Assembly: GCA_017551905.1 (NCBI GenBank)
Contig: JAFZKK010000020.1
Span: forward strand, 1-38,114
DNA: 38,114 bases
Source of the DNA: Salinivirgaceae bacterium
Lineage (GTDB): Bacteria; Bacteroidota; Bacteroidia; Bacteroidales; SZUA-534
Direction: 5' to 3'
The notes beneath the pieces are model-generated. The model did no database searches and was not told the DNA's origin. It saw nothing but the letters and a program-made list of their open reading frames with translations. This document shows, piece after piece, positions 7,490-15,648 of this stretch (its first letter is position 1; each line of letters starts with the position of its first letter). The position numbers were made by a program, and so were the translations under genes.

Positions 7490-9463
7490 TCAACCTCCAG
7501 TTTCTACTCTTTCCAATTCGACAGTCAATTTTTCCCAATTGTTAAGCTCATCGGCAAGCTGTTTTTTGGTGGCTTCGTATTTCTCGAAAAAATCCGATGT
7601 GGCGCTCTCCGGGCGGTTTGCAAGCTGATTGTCCATATCCGCAATAGCCGATTCAAGCTCCACAATCAGCGCCTCGCAGTCCTCAACCGCTTTTTTCGCC
7701 TTGCGGATGCGCTTTTCTTGCTCCTTTTGCTCCTCGTAGCTCAATTTGCTTTGCGGTGCAACTGGCTGTGGTTTAGCCTTTTGCTCATCGGATTTCTGAT
7801 TTTGTGGCGTTGCCGTTTTTTCGTTCTTCTGCCCCATCTCAAACTGGCGCATATTCTCCAACTTTTTGTGGTATAGGAAATCGCTGATGCCCCCCAAATG
7901 TTGCTTCATTTTATGGTTGCGGAACTCATAGACGATGTTCACCATACCATCAAGGAAATCGCGGTCGTGCGAGACGACAATCAGCGTGCCGTCGTAGGCC
8001 ATAAGTGCTTGTTTCAGAATGTCTTTCGAGCGCATATCAAGGTGGTTGGTCGGCTCGTCGAGCACAAGCAGATTGGCCGGCTCAAGCAGCAACTTGGCCA
8101 TCGAGAGACGCGCCTTTTCTCCACCGCTCAACACACTGACTTTCTTGTCGATATCCTCGCCACGGAACAAGAACGCCGCCAGAATATCACGGATTTTGGT
8201 GCGGATTTCGCCCTTTGCCACATCGTCGATGGTTTGGAAAACGGTTTTGTTAAAATCGAGCATTTCACTCTGATTTTGAGCATAATAGCCAATCTTAACG
8301 CCGTGGCCGATTTTTACTGTTCCCTCACACGGATGAATGCCTAAAATCACCTTGGCCATTGTGGTTTTGCCCTCGCCGTTGCGGCCCACGAACGCCACTT
8401 TTTGACCACGTTCGAGCGTGAAATCAATATCGTTTAGCACCAATTTTTCGCCGAAACTTTTGGTCATCGCCTTGGTTTCCACCACAATCTGCCCCGAGTG
8501 CGGTGCGGGCGGAAACCGGAAGTGAATTGACGATGTATCGAACTCATCAACCTCGATGCGCTCAACTTTTTCTAATTGTTTGATGCGCGACTGCACCTGC
8601 ACCGCCTTGGTGGCCTTGTAACGGAACCGCTCGATAAATTTTTCGGTGTCCTCAATCATTTTCTGTTGGTTCTCGTAGGCCGCCATTTGCTGTTCAAGCT
8701 GTTCCTGGCGTTGAATAACATATTGTGAATAAGGCACTTTAAAGTCGTAAATCTTGCCAAGCGATATTTCGATGGTGCGGGTTGTGAGGTTATCGAGGAA
8801 GGCGCGGTCGTGCGAGACCACCATAACGGCGCCCTCGTAGGTTTTCAGCATATCCTCGAACCACTGAACCGACTCAATATCAAGGTGATTGGTGGGTTCG
8901 TCGAGCAGCAGCACATCGGGATGGCGCAGAATGACTTTTGCCAGCTCGATACGCATACGCCAACCACCGCTGAACTCGGCCGTGGGACGCTCAAAATCAG
9001 TGCGTTCGAAGCCCAAACCGAGCAGCGTGCTCTCAATCTCGCCGTCGATGTTGTGGCCGTTGAGCAAGTGGAAACGGTCGTTTTTCTCGGTCAGGCGGTT
9101 GATGAGCGCCATATACTCATCGCTCTCGTAATCAGTGCGTTCGGCAAGCTGGCTGTTCAGTGCGGCAATCTCTTTTTCGAGCGCCTTCACTTCGACAAAC
9201 GCGCTCTGCGCCTCGGCATACACCGTGCGCTTGTCCTCAACCGACAGTTGCTGAGGCAGATAGCCGATTGCAACCCCTTTCGGCACCGACACCTGCCCGC
9301 TGTCGTATGGCTGCAAGCCGCACATAACCTTGAGCAGAGTCGATTTTCCGGCGCCGTTTTTGCCGGTCAGACCAATGCGGTCGCGCGGGTTCATCAGGAA
9401 ACTGATGTTGTTGAACAACGGAACGCCCGAAAACTCTACGGTGAGATTGCTTACTGAAATCAT
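7490..9463 (-). CDS. ABC-F family ATPase (ribosome-associated type)
   Basis: A 657-residue protein with two ABC domains on one chain and no membrane segments. Domain 1 has Walker A GKNGAGKST (34-42), signature FSGGW and Walker B/H-region LLLDEPTNHLD. Domain 2 has Walker A GRNGEGKTT (about 357) and signature LSGGEKARLS (about 443), again followed by LDEPTNHLD. A helical interdomain linker of about 80 residues (EQLEQQMAAYENQ) and a charged C-terminal coiled coil (about 565-650) are characteristic of the Uup-like branch. ABC-F proteins act on the ribosome in translation or antibiotic protection; nothing here shows resistance. The gene is probably monocistronic with its own promoter, TACCTTTGC, 17 bases before the ATG. 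Confidence 0.9.
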   Translation of the reverse strand: MISVSNLTVEFSGVPLFNNISFLMNPRDRIGLTGKNGAGKSTLLKVMCGLQPYDSGQVSVPKGVAIGYLPQQLSVEDKRTVYAEAQSAFVEVKALEKEIAALNSQLAERTDYESDEYMALINRLTEKNDRFHLLNGHNIDGEIESTLLGLGFERTDFERPTAEFSGGWRMRIELAKVILRHPDVLLLDEPTNHLDIESVQWFEDMLKTYEGAVMVVSHDRAFLDNLTTRTIEISLGKIYDFKVPYSQYVIQRQEQLEQQMAAYENQQKMIEDTEKFIERFRYKATKAVQVQSRIKQLEKVERIEVDEFDTSSIHFRFPPAPHSGQIVVETKAMTKSFGEKLVLNDIDFTLERGQKVAFVGRNGEGKTTMAKVILGIHPCEGTVKIGHGVKIGYYAQNQSEMLDFNKTVFQTIDDVAKGEIRTKIRDILAAFLFRGEDIDKKVSVLSGGEKARLSMAKLLLEPANLLVLDEPTNHLDMRSKDILKQALMAYDGTLIVVSHDRDFLDGMVNIVYEFRNHKMKQHLGGISDFLYHKKLENMRQFEMGQKNEKTATPQNQKSDEQKAKPQPVAPQSKLSYEEQKEQEKRIRKAKKAVEDCEALIVELESAIADMDNQLANRPESATSDFFEKYEATKKQLADELNNWEKLTVELERVETGG

Positions 9464-9479
9464 AGCTCAAATTTTGGCG

Positions 9480-9509
9480 CAAAGGTAAAAGTTGAGTTAA
9501 AAGTTTAAA
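9480..9509 (-). promoter_or_regulatory. Promoter of the ABC-F gene
   Basis: On the - strand TTTA is followed after 18 bases by TACCTTTG, a perfect TAnnTTTG -7 box, continuing as CGCC. The predicted transcript would have a leader of only about 10 bases before the ATG at 9463, which is usual in Bacteroidetes. Confidence 0.6.
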
Positions 9510-9520
9510 GTTTTAAGTTC
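9491..9520 (-). repeat. Degenerate AAACTTT-type repeats overlapping the promoter
   Basis: On the - strand the sequence reads as imperfect units of about seven bases (CTTAAAA, CTTTAAA, CTTTTAA, CTCAACT) leading directly into TTTACCTTTGC. Related runs lie just upstream of tadA and of menD in the same orientation relative to the gene. Confidence 0.45.
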
Positions 9521-9572
9521 TATGTTTTTAGGCAAAAGTGACAAGGCATAAGGCAAAAGTATCACTAAGGGC

Positions 9573-9685
9573 GCAATAAAAAAAGCCTCCGAATCGAAGG
9601 CCTTTCTTTTACTTAACCAAACCAACTTATTATGAAAACTTTACATCAAAAACGAATGTCATCGATTTATGTTTTAAAAATATAG
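9573..9685 (+). promoter_or_regulatory. Hairpin followed by a leader motif and a 17-codon frame
   Basis: The gap of 371 bases between the ABC-F and SpoIIE-like genes holds this element. A 17-base imperfect hairpin (9585-9601, GCCTCCGAATCGAAGGC) lies between an A run and a T-rich tract, so it could terminate in either direction. It is followed by ACTTAACCAAACC and TTATTATG. The ATG at 9632 opens a short frame, MKTLHQKRMSSIYVLKI, ending at 9685. A matching AACCAAACC motif lies beside the 2834-2858 terminator. It could be a leader peptide/attenuator or the remains of a lost gene's 5' end. Confidence 0.4.
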
Positions 9686-9782
9686 GTGATTGATATGGTA
9701 AAAAAAAGAAACACACGTCACTTTTTTTGCAACCCGACAACACTTTTATCGCAATTTATTTCTACCTTACGTTTTGCAATTC

Positions 9783-9807
9783 GCAATAAAAACACCACTT
9801 TTATTGC
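9783..9807 (+). repeat. Perfect 9-bp inverted repeat upstream of the first SpoIIE-like gene
   Basis: GCAATAAAA (9783-9791) and TTTTATTGC (9799-9807) are separated by 7 bases, 28 bases before the ATG at 9835. The right part, CACTTTTATTGC (9796-9807), repeats CACTTTTATCGC at 9741-9752 with one change, 55 bases upstream. It could be an operator or a leader hairpin. A TACG-TTTTG sequence near 9767-9775 resembles a -7 box with one extra base. Confidence 0.4.
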
Positions 9808-9834
9808 TATTGAGCAACGGAAACAAAACAAGGA

Positions 9835-12051
9835 ATGAAACCGTCACGCATCAACTTGAATATCTGTTTATTATGGCTTATCGCAAGTATACTGCCATTG
9901 GGATTGTCGGCGCAAGATAACGACGCCCGCGTGCAGCATATTTTAGACAGCGTGACCGACGTTGCCAACAACTCGCCCGACATAAACTTGCGCCTCGAAG
10001 CTCTCGACTTCATAACCATAAACCACCCAAATGTTGATTCGACGCTGAAATACTGCGAGATTGAAGCCAAACTTGCAAACGAGCATGGCGATTATTTCAA
10101 GTTGGTGTCAGCGCTCAGGGTTGCGGCATGGTGTCACTACTACAACTTCAACTACAATCTGGCTAACGAATACTATTTCAAGGCGTTGCACGTAAGCGAC
10201 TCGGTTCAGTACAAATTCGGAATAGGCATGTGCTACCATAGCATTGCCAACACCATGGCCATGATGAGCAACTTTGCCGAAGCCGACAAATACGACTACC
10301 TGGCCCTGCAGATTTTCTACGAGCTGAACGACACCGCCAACATAAGCGAGATACATAGGTCGCTTGGCCTCATGTATGCTGATTTTCAGCTGTATGGTAC
10401 CGCCGAGGAACATTTCAGCAAAGCCCTCGAACTCGACATCCTTCAAAACAACACAAAGAAAATTGCCGACGACTATCGGCATTTTGCGGTGACAAACCTT
10501 TGCCGATACGACGATTTGCTGCAAGACAGCCTGATTCTGAAATCGCGCGACTATGCGCTGAAAAGCTACCGTCTGATTAAAAAGACAGGCACCGACCTTG
10601 ATATGATGATAGCCTGCCTCACCCTGATGAGGATATACTACGAATATGCCGAAGACAACACCGCCCGACAGCAACAACTAATGGATAGTAGCCGGATGTT
10701 TTTCCGCAAAGGCCGTTCGATAGCCGCCAAAGACGGGTTCCTCGAAAAATCGTGCGACTTCAAGCTGCAAGAAGCACGTTACGCCATTTGTGACAAAAAC
10801 TACGGCACGGCGCTCCGGCTCATAAAAGAGACCGAGGAGATTATGCGCGAAGACTCGTCGGCATTACTATTTATGGACTTGTATTCAGCTTATAGTCACT
10901 ATTATACAGCCGCAGGCGATTACAAAAAAGCATACGAGTATCTATGTCGAAGAACCGACCTGAAAGATAAATTCATAAACAGCAACTCATCGCTTTACAC
11001 CTCAAAATCGAATGTGCAGAACGAGTTTGACGAGATGATGACAAAAATCAGTCTCGAAGACCAGAAGAAACGAATCCGCCAAATGGAGGAAGAGCGCCTA
11101 TGGCGGATAATCAGCGGCTCGGCAATCGGATTTATAATACTGACAATCATCATAATAATAACGCTACGCCGCGGACACCGCCACAAACTGGTGCTGAGCC
11201 GCATACTCGAGCAACGCAAGGAAGAAGTTGAAACCCAGCGGAATCAGCTTGAGACGATGAACAACCAGATGAAACAGAGCATCAACTTCGCACAACATAT
11301 ACAAAATTCAATACTTCCTCAAAATCAAGCTCTTGAGGAAATTTTTGGGGAGATGCTGATTCTATGGAAGCCGCTCGATATTGTGTCGGGCGATTTCTAC
11401 TGGGGCATACAGTCGGACGGTAACAAGCTGTTGGCGGTGGTCGACTGCACCGGCCACGGCGTCCCGGGCGCGTTCATGAGCATGCTTGGCGTGCGCTCGC
11501 TGGGCGACATTGTGGCCTCGGCAAAAACGGACGGCAGAGAGCTCAACGCCGCCGACATCCTCAACCGTATGCGCGACAATGTGATAACATCGCTCCACCA
11601 GACCGAGCAAAACAGCCTGACACTCGACGGAATGGACATGGCGCTGATAATACTGAACGACAGCACCTTAGAGATGCAATACGCCGGTGCGTTCCGTCCG
11701 CTTGTAATAATTCGTGGCGACGAGGCGATAACGGTAAAAGCCGACAAGATGCCCGTAAGCTTCATAAAAGCCGACGACCGCCCGTTCCGCAACAACGTGA
11801 TAGAGATGCAGAAAGGCGACACCGTATATATGTTCTCCGACGGCATCCCCGACCAATTCGGCATAAAAGACGACGGCAGCGAGGGCAAATTCACATCCAA
11901 GCGGCTTGTGAAACTTCTTCAGGAAATACACGACAAACCGTTTGCCGAACAGAAAAAACTCATCGAAGAAGAACTTGACAAGTGGCGGCAGAACGGCAAA
12001 TCGTCTTATCCGCAAACCGATGACATAGTTATATGCGGTTTCAAAATCTGA
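9835..12051 (+). CDS. TPR-membrane-SpoIIE-type serine phosphatase
   Basis: A 738-residue signalling protein. The signal peptide (to about LSAQD, residue 27) is followed by a helical repeat region of TPR type at about 30-400 in the periplasm. One transmembrane helix lies at about 424-443, then a coiled coil (444-480), and a C-terminal PP2C/SpoIIE phosphatase domain (482-738) on the cytoplasmic side. The metal-binding acidic residues expected for this family are present: D520 in SGDFYW, D537 in DCTGHGVPGAFMS, D669 in FSDG and D729/D730 in TDD. Such enzymes usually dephosphorylate an anti-sigma-antagonist protein in a partner-switching pathway; no such partner is in the window. A close paralogue follows after 13 bases. 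Confidence 0.88.
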   Translation: MKPSRINLNICLLWLIASILPLGLSAQDNDARVQHILDSVTDVANNSPDINLRLEALDFITINHPNVDSTLKYCEIEAKLANEHGDYFKLVSALRVAAWCHYYNFNYNLANEYYFKALHVSDSVQYKFGIGMCYHSIANTMAMMSNFAEADKYDYLALQIFYELNDTANISEIHRSLGLMYADFQLYGTAEEHFSKALELDILQNNTKKIADDYRHFAVTNLCRYDDLLQDSLILKSRDYALKSYRLIKKTGTDLDMMIACLTLMRIYYEYAEDNTARQQQLMDSSRMFFRKGRSIAAKDGFLEKSCDFKLQEARYAICDKNYGTALRLIKETEEIMREDSSALLFMDLYSAYSHYYTAAGDYKKAYEYLCRRTDLKDKFINSNSSLYTSKSNVQNEFDEMMTKISLEDQKKRIRQMEEERLWRIISGSAIGFIILTIIIIITLRRGHRHKLVLSRILEQRKEEVETQRNQLETMNNQMKQSINFAQHIQNSILPQNQALEEIFGEMLILWKPLDIVSGDFYWGIQSDGNKLLAVVDCTGHGVPGAFMSMLGVRSLGDIVASAKTDGRELNAADILNRMRDNVITSLHQTEQNSLTLDGMDMALIILNDSTLEMQYAGAFRPLVIIRGDEAITVKADKMPVSFIKADDRPFRNNVIEMQKGDTVYMFSDGIPDQFGIKDDGSEGKFTSKRLVKLLQEIHDKPFAEQKKLIEEELDKWRQNGKSSYPQTDDIVICGFKI

Positions 12052-12064
12052 AAAGCACAATGAA

Positions 12065-14269
12065 ATGAGAAAATTAGCATCCATATTATCGATATTAATA
12101 ATGCTCACGGCATTGTGCACAACACGAGCAACGGCGCAAGACATGTATGATATTGACAGCATCATGCGCGTTGTGGAAACCATGCCCGACGACACCAACA
12201 AGCTGACTGCACTTAATTTGATATGCCGCAATCACCCCAGCGCCGATTCGGTTTACAAATACTCAGTTGAGATGCTCAACCTTGCCAAAGCCCAACATTA
12301 TCCCCAATGGGAAGCCCGGGCTTACCACTTGCAGGCTTGGTACTTCTACAACATAAACGAACTTGAAAAGGCATTGGAAAACTACTACAAATCGCTCCGC
12401 TTAAACGACTCATTAGGCGTACAAAAAGAAACAGCCATGTGCTATACGGGGGCGGGCGAGTGTCTGAACGAATTAGGCGACAGGCAAACCGCCAACAAGT
12501 ATTTCAACATTGCGCTCGACATTTTGGCGGAAATCGGGGAAACAACCGCCTCCACCTATATTTTGCGTGACTTGGGACTCATGTGTATCACCACAAAACT
12601 GTACGACAACGCTCGCAAATACATATACGACGCTTTGAAAATCAACGTTCAAGAAGGCAACACCCGCGAAGTACTCATCGACCACCACTACTTGGGATAC
12701 ATAAACTGCATAGAATACGAATCAACCAAAAACGCACTGACCATACTTGACGCCCGCCGGCACAGCGACGTCGCTTACAACCTGTCACTCAAGCTTGGCA
12801 ACGACTACTACATCTGCCATACCGCGCAAGTCCAAATGCAAGTGTATCTGAACTATGCGACAGTTCTTGACGAACCGCTGCGCACAGTTATGCTCGACAG
12901 TAGCCTCCATTTCTACAACACCGCCGCCGAGCTTGCCAAGACACTTGGCTACTACGATGGCTATTACTATGATATCGAATTATGGAAAGCGAAATATTTG
13001 CTCATCACAAAATCGGTGAATAAGAGCCTTGAACTATTGCGCACTATTGAGAAAAAGGCAGAAAGCGAATCCGCAACTATCGCCTTCCCCGAAATCTACG
13101 GACTTTATACCCAATGTTATGTAGCCTTAGGCAACTACCATAAAGCGTTGAAATACAAGAAAAAACAGATACTGCGCCAGAACATTGACAACAACCTTGA
13201 CTTTACGTTAAGCTCGGTACGAATAAACGCAAAAGAGGAGTTCGAGCGCAACCTGCGCCAGCACCAGCTCGATGAGGAGCGCGAAGCCATAATCTACAGC
13301 CTGCAAAAACGGCACATGCGCATTGTCAGCTACATCATCTTCGGATTCTTGCTTGTCATAAGCGGGTTCGCGATAATAGTGTTCCGCAACTGGAAACGCG
13401 AGCACCGCACAAACATAGTGCTGATGCAGCAAAACAAGAAATTCATCGAACAGCGCGACAAACTTGCCGACATCAACTACCAGATGACCTCAAGCCTGAT
13501 GTACGCCCGCGGAATACAGACGGCCATTATGCCGACACCGGATAGTTTGAACACCATTTTCGGCAACAGCCTGATAATATGGAACCCGATGGAGATTGTC
13601 TCGGGCGACTTCTACTGGGCCAAACAGATAGGCCGGCACAAACTGATAGCCGCCGCCGACTGCACCGGACACGGTGTCCAAGGCGCATTCATGAGCATTC
13701 TGGGAATGACCGCTCTCAACGACATCACCTCAAGCGACAACTTCACAATTGGAGACAACACCGCCGCCGAGCTACTTAACATGCTCAGAATTAAGATGAT
13801 TGAGACACTCCACCAGCAAGACAAAGACTGGACCAACTCGAAACCCGAAGGCATGCACATCGCCCTATGCATATTGGACACCGAAACGCGCAAGATGCAA
13901 TATGCCGGCGCCTACCGTCCGCTCATCATCGCCCGCCGCGACGGACTAATAATCTACCAACCCGACAAGATGATTATCGGATACCAACCCAGGAAAAACG
14001 ACCCGTTCACCAACAACACAATTGAATTGTCGGAGGATGACACTATATATATGTATACCAACGGCATTGCCGAGCAACTCAACAACGACAAAAAAGGTGT
14101 CAAATTCACATCGATAAGGCTGAACAACCTAATTGAGGCCAACTACACCAAGCCATTTGCCGAGCAACGACAGATAATTGAAGACACCGTTAAGAAATGG
14201 CGCACTGAGTCGGGCGACATCAGCGAGCAAACCGACGACCAGTTGCTCATCGGATTCCGCATCGATTAA
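12065..14269 (+). CDS. Paralogous TPR-membrane-SpoIIE-like protein with altered metal site
   Basis: A 734-residue protein with the same plan as its upstream neighbour: signal peptide (ending near TRATAQ), TPR-like helices, one transmembrane helix (about 417-440), coiled coil and SpoIIE-like domain. D515 (SGDFYW), D532 (DCTGHGVQGAFMS) and D724/D725 (TDD) are kept. The fourth metal-ligand motif, normally [ST]DG, reads YTNG with Asn666 (codon AAC at 14060-14062). This should weaken or change metal binding, so the protein may be a slow phosphatase or a regulatory pseudo-enzyme. The gene begins 13 bases after the first one and shares its transcript; a terminator follows at 14290-14320. The pair looks like a tandem duplication with diverged sensor regions. 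Confidence 0.85.
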   Translation: MRKLASILSILIMLTALCTTRATAQDMYDIDSIMRVVETMPDDTNKLTALNLICRNHPSADSVYKYSVEMLNLAKAQHYPQWEARAYHLQAWYFYNINELEKALENYYKSLRLNDSLGVQKETAMCYTGAGECLNELGDRQTANKYFNIALDILAEIGETTASTYILRDLGLMCITTKLYDNARKYIYDALKINVQEGNTREVLIDHHYLGYINCIEYESTKNALTILDARRHSDVAYNLSLKLGNDYYICHTAQVQMQVYLNYATVLDEPLRTVMLDSSLHFYNTAAELAKTLGYYDGYYYDIELWKAKYLLITKSVNKSLELLRTIEKKAESESATIAFPEIYGLYTQCYVALGNYHKALKYKKKQILRQNIDNNLDFTLSSVRINAKEEFERNLRQHQLDEEREAIIYSLQKRHMRIVSYIIFGFLLVISGFAIIVFRNWKREHRTNIVLMQQNKKFIEQRDKLADINYQMTSSLMYARGIQTAIMPTPDSLNTIFGNSLIIWNPMEIVSGDFYWAKQIGRHKLIAAADCTGHGVQGAFMSILGMTALNDITSSDNFTIGDNTAAELLNMLRIKMIETLHQQDKDWTNSKPEGMHIALCILDTETRKMQYAGAYRPLIIARRDGLIIYQPDKMIIGYQPRKNDPFTNNTIELSEDDTIYMYTNGIAEQLNNDKKGVKFTSIRLNNLIEANYTKPFAEQRQIIEDTVKKWRTESGDISEQTDDQLLIGFRID

Positions 14270-14289
14270 GACTTACGAAGAATAAAAAA

Positions 14290-14320
14290 GCGACACCAAC
14301 TGTTGTTGACATCGCCTTTT
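14290..14320. terminator. Terminator between convergent genes
   Basis: Arms GCGA-CAC-CAAC and GTTG-ACA-TCGC pair as two 4-bp stems around a 3x3 internal loop with a TGTT loop. Six A precede and four T follow it. It would stop both the SpoIIE-like operon (+) and the TerB-like gene (-). Confidence 0.65.
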
Positions 14321-14343
14321 GAGATATCAAGATTAAGACTGAA

Positions 14344-15021
14344 TCACATATATTTCTGCACAAGTTTTACGGTCTTTTCCCTCGGGTAGTTGTTCTGACT
14401 TGCCACTCTAAAAATCAATTCAGCTTCTTCGTCTGTAATCTTACCATCGGCGGCAATCATGGCTGCGATGTTTTTAATTAGTTCGGGAATCTGAGAATCC
14501 TGAATGGCATATGTCAAATCGCCATCATCTATTTCCTTCTGAATCTCTTTGAGCTCATCGTCATTAAAGCACAATTTCTCTTTGAACACTCTTCTGAATA
14601 ATTGTTTTTCCTCCTTGCTCTCAGAGCCATCAATTGTTTCCGCAACCAACACTGCCTTCACAATCATTCGGTCTGAGATAGCTTTTTTACCAAAAAAGAC
14701 AGTTGTCAGAAGTTTCAGAATGGCTCCCATCACGACAAGAATGCCCAAAATTCCAAACACCCAGAACCAAACCAGATAGCTACCTGTTCTGGCGGTAGCC
14801 GGAGCTATCCAAAGCACACCTTCGGTAAGATAAGTGTGTATAATATTACCCTGAAGATTGATTCCGTGCCAAATACCATTATACCAGCAATAACTTTTTG
14901 CGCCATCGATTACACACAACCAACCAGCTATTAACCACAGTATAGTATAAGTGCCAATTATGGTCACCAATAATGCCAAGATTTCCTTAACCCAAAATTT
15001 TGTTACCGATTTCTTCTCCAT
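14344..15021 (-). CDS. Membrane protein with TerB-like C-terminal domain
   Basis: A 225-residue protein with two hydrophobic helices (about 12-34 and 82-106) around a short exported loop rich in Trp, Tyr and Gly, then a cytoplasmic helical domain from about 115. The C-terminal part (IAAMIAADGKITDEEAELIFRVAS) matches the acidic helical pattern of TerB/DjlA-type domains, in which a conserved AADG..T..E turn binds metal. TerB-like domains often sit in envelope-stress or tellurite-resistance contexts, but none of those genes is nearby. The gene stands alone between a terminator and the tadA gene. The TerB call is by eye. Confidence 0.6.
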   Translation of the reverse strand: MEKKSVTKFWVKEILALLVTIIGTYTILWLIAGWLCVIDGAKSYCWYNGIWHGINLQGNIIHTYLTEGVLWIAPATARTGSYLVWFWVFGILGILVVMGAILKLLTTVFFGKKAISDRMIVKAVLVAETIDGSESKEEKQLFRRVFKEKLCFNDDELKEIQKEIDDGDLTYAIQDSQIPELIKNIAAMIAADGKITDEEAELIFRVASQNNYPREKTVKLVQKYM

Positions 15022-15087
15022 TTCATTATTTTTTAGATAGTTAACAATTGTTTAATTAGCCGTGTAATATTATAAAAAATATATCAA

Positions 15088-15516
15088 TTATCGTTTTTTC
15101 GCAAAAAACTCTTTCATCAATGCGGCACACTCTTCTTCGAGCACTCCGCCGACGATTTCGGTTTTGGGGTGGTGAATGCCGGCGAAATGGTGGCAGCCGC
15201 GCTTCTCGTCGGGGGCGCCATAGACAATGCGGCTTATCTGCGCCCACGCAAGGGCACCGGCACACATCGGGCACGGCTCAACGGTTACATACAATGTGCA
15301 GTCGGTCAGGTATTTGCCGCCAATGTAGCCGGCAGCCGACGTTACGGCTTGCATCTCGGCGTGGGCCGTCACATCGTTGAGCGTCTCGGTCAGGTTGCAT
15401 GCGCGGGCGATTATCTGGCCGTTGCAGACAACCACGGCGCCAATGGGCACCTCGTCCTTCTCGAAGGCGATTTTGGCCTGCTCAAGGGCCTTGCGCATAT
15501 ATGATTGGTCATCCAT
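15088..15516 (-). CDS. tadA: TadA-type tRNA adenosine deaminase / nucleoside deaminase
   Basis: A 142-residue cytidine-deaminase-fold enzyme with the complete zinc site: H52 and the proton-shuttle E54 in HAEMQ, and C82/C85 in PCPMC. The segment ALAWAQISRIVYGAPDEKRG is typical of TadA, which converts A34 of tRNA-Arg(ACG) to inosine; the length fits. A guanine or cytosine deaminase of the same fold is less likely. The start at 15516 follows a degenerate repeat run (15527-15604) and a TTACC that resembles a partial -7 box. It lies 132 bases downstream of the aldo/keto reductase gene on the same strand, with a REP hairpin between them. Confidence 0.88.
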   Translation of the reverse strand: MDDQSYMRKALEQAKIAFEKDEVPIGAVVVCNGQIIARACNLTETLNDVTAHAEMQAVTSAAGYIGGKYLTDCTLYVTVEPCPMCAGALAWAQISRIVYGAPDEKRGCHHFAGIHHPKTEIVGGVLEEECAALMKEFFAKKR

Positions 15517-15526
15517 AATCGGTAAG

Positions 15527-15604
15527 AGTTTAGTGTTGAGCGCTTCGCAGTTTAGAAAGTTGAGTTTAACAGGTTTAAACGCTTCGCTGTTTAACAGGTT
15601 TAAT
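15527..15604 (-). repeat. Degenerate TTAAAC-type repeats before tadA
   Basis: GTTTAACAGGTTTAA occurs exactly twice (15564-15578 and 15589-15603, 25 bases apart), and CGCTTCGC followed by A/T and GTTTA occurs twice (15541 and 15580). Read on the - strand, it is a string of CTAAAC/TTAAAC/TCAACA units running towards the tadA start. It forms most of the 132-base gap between the reductase gene and tadA. Confidence 0.55.
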
Positions 15605-15610
15605 AGTAGC

Positions 15611-15635
15611 GGACGCCATAATATGACGCCCCTAC
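15611..15635 (-). repeat. Solitary REP element (GTAG plus hairpin)
   Basis: On the - strand GTAG (complement of 15632-15635) is followed by a 21-base hairpin (15611-15631) with a 9-bp stem, G-T wobbles at positions 3 and 6 and an ATT loop. It has the same architecture as the REP units at the RAYT gene 2.3 kb away. It lies 13 bases after the aldo/keto reductase stop and may act as its terminator or mRNA stabiliser. Confidence 0.75.
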
Positions 15636-15648
15636 TAATGCCTTTCTT

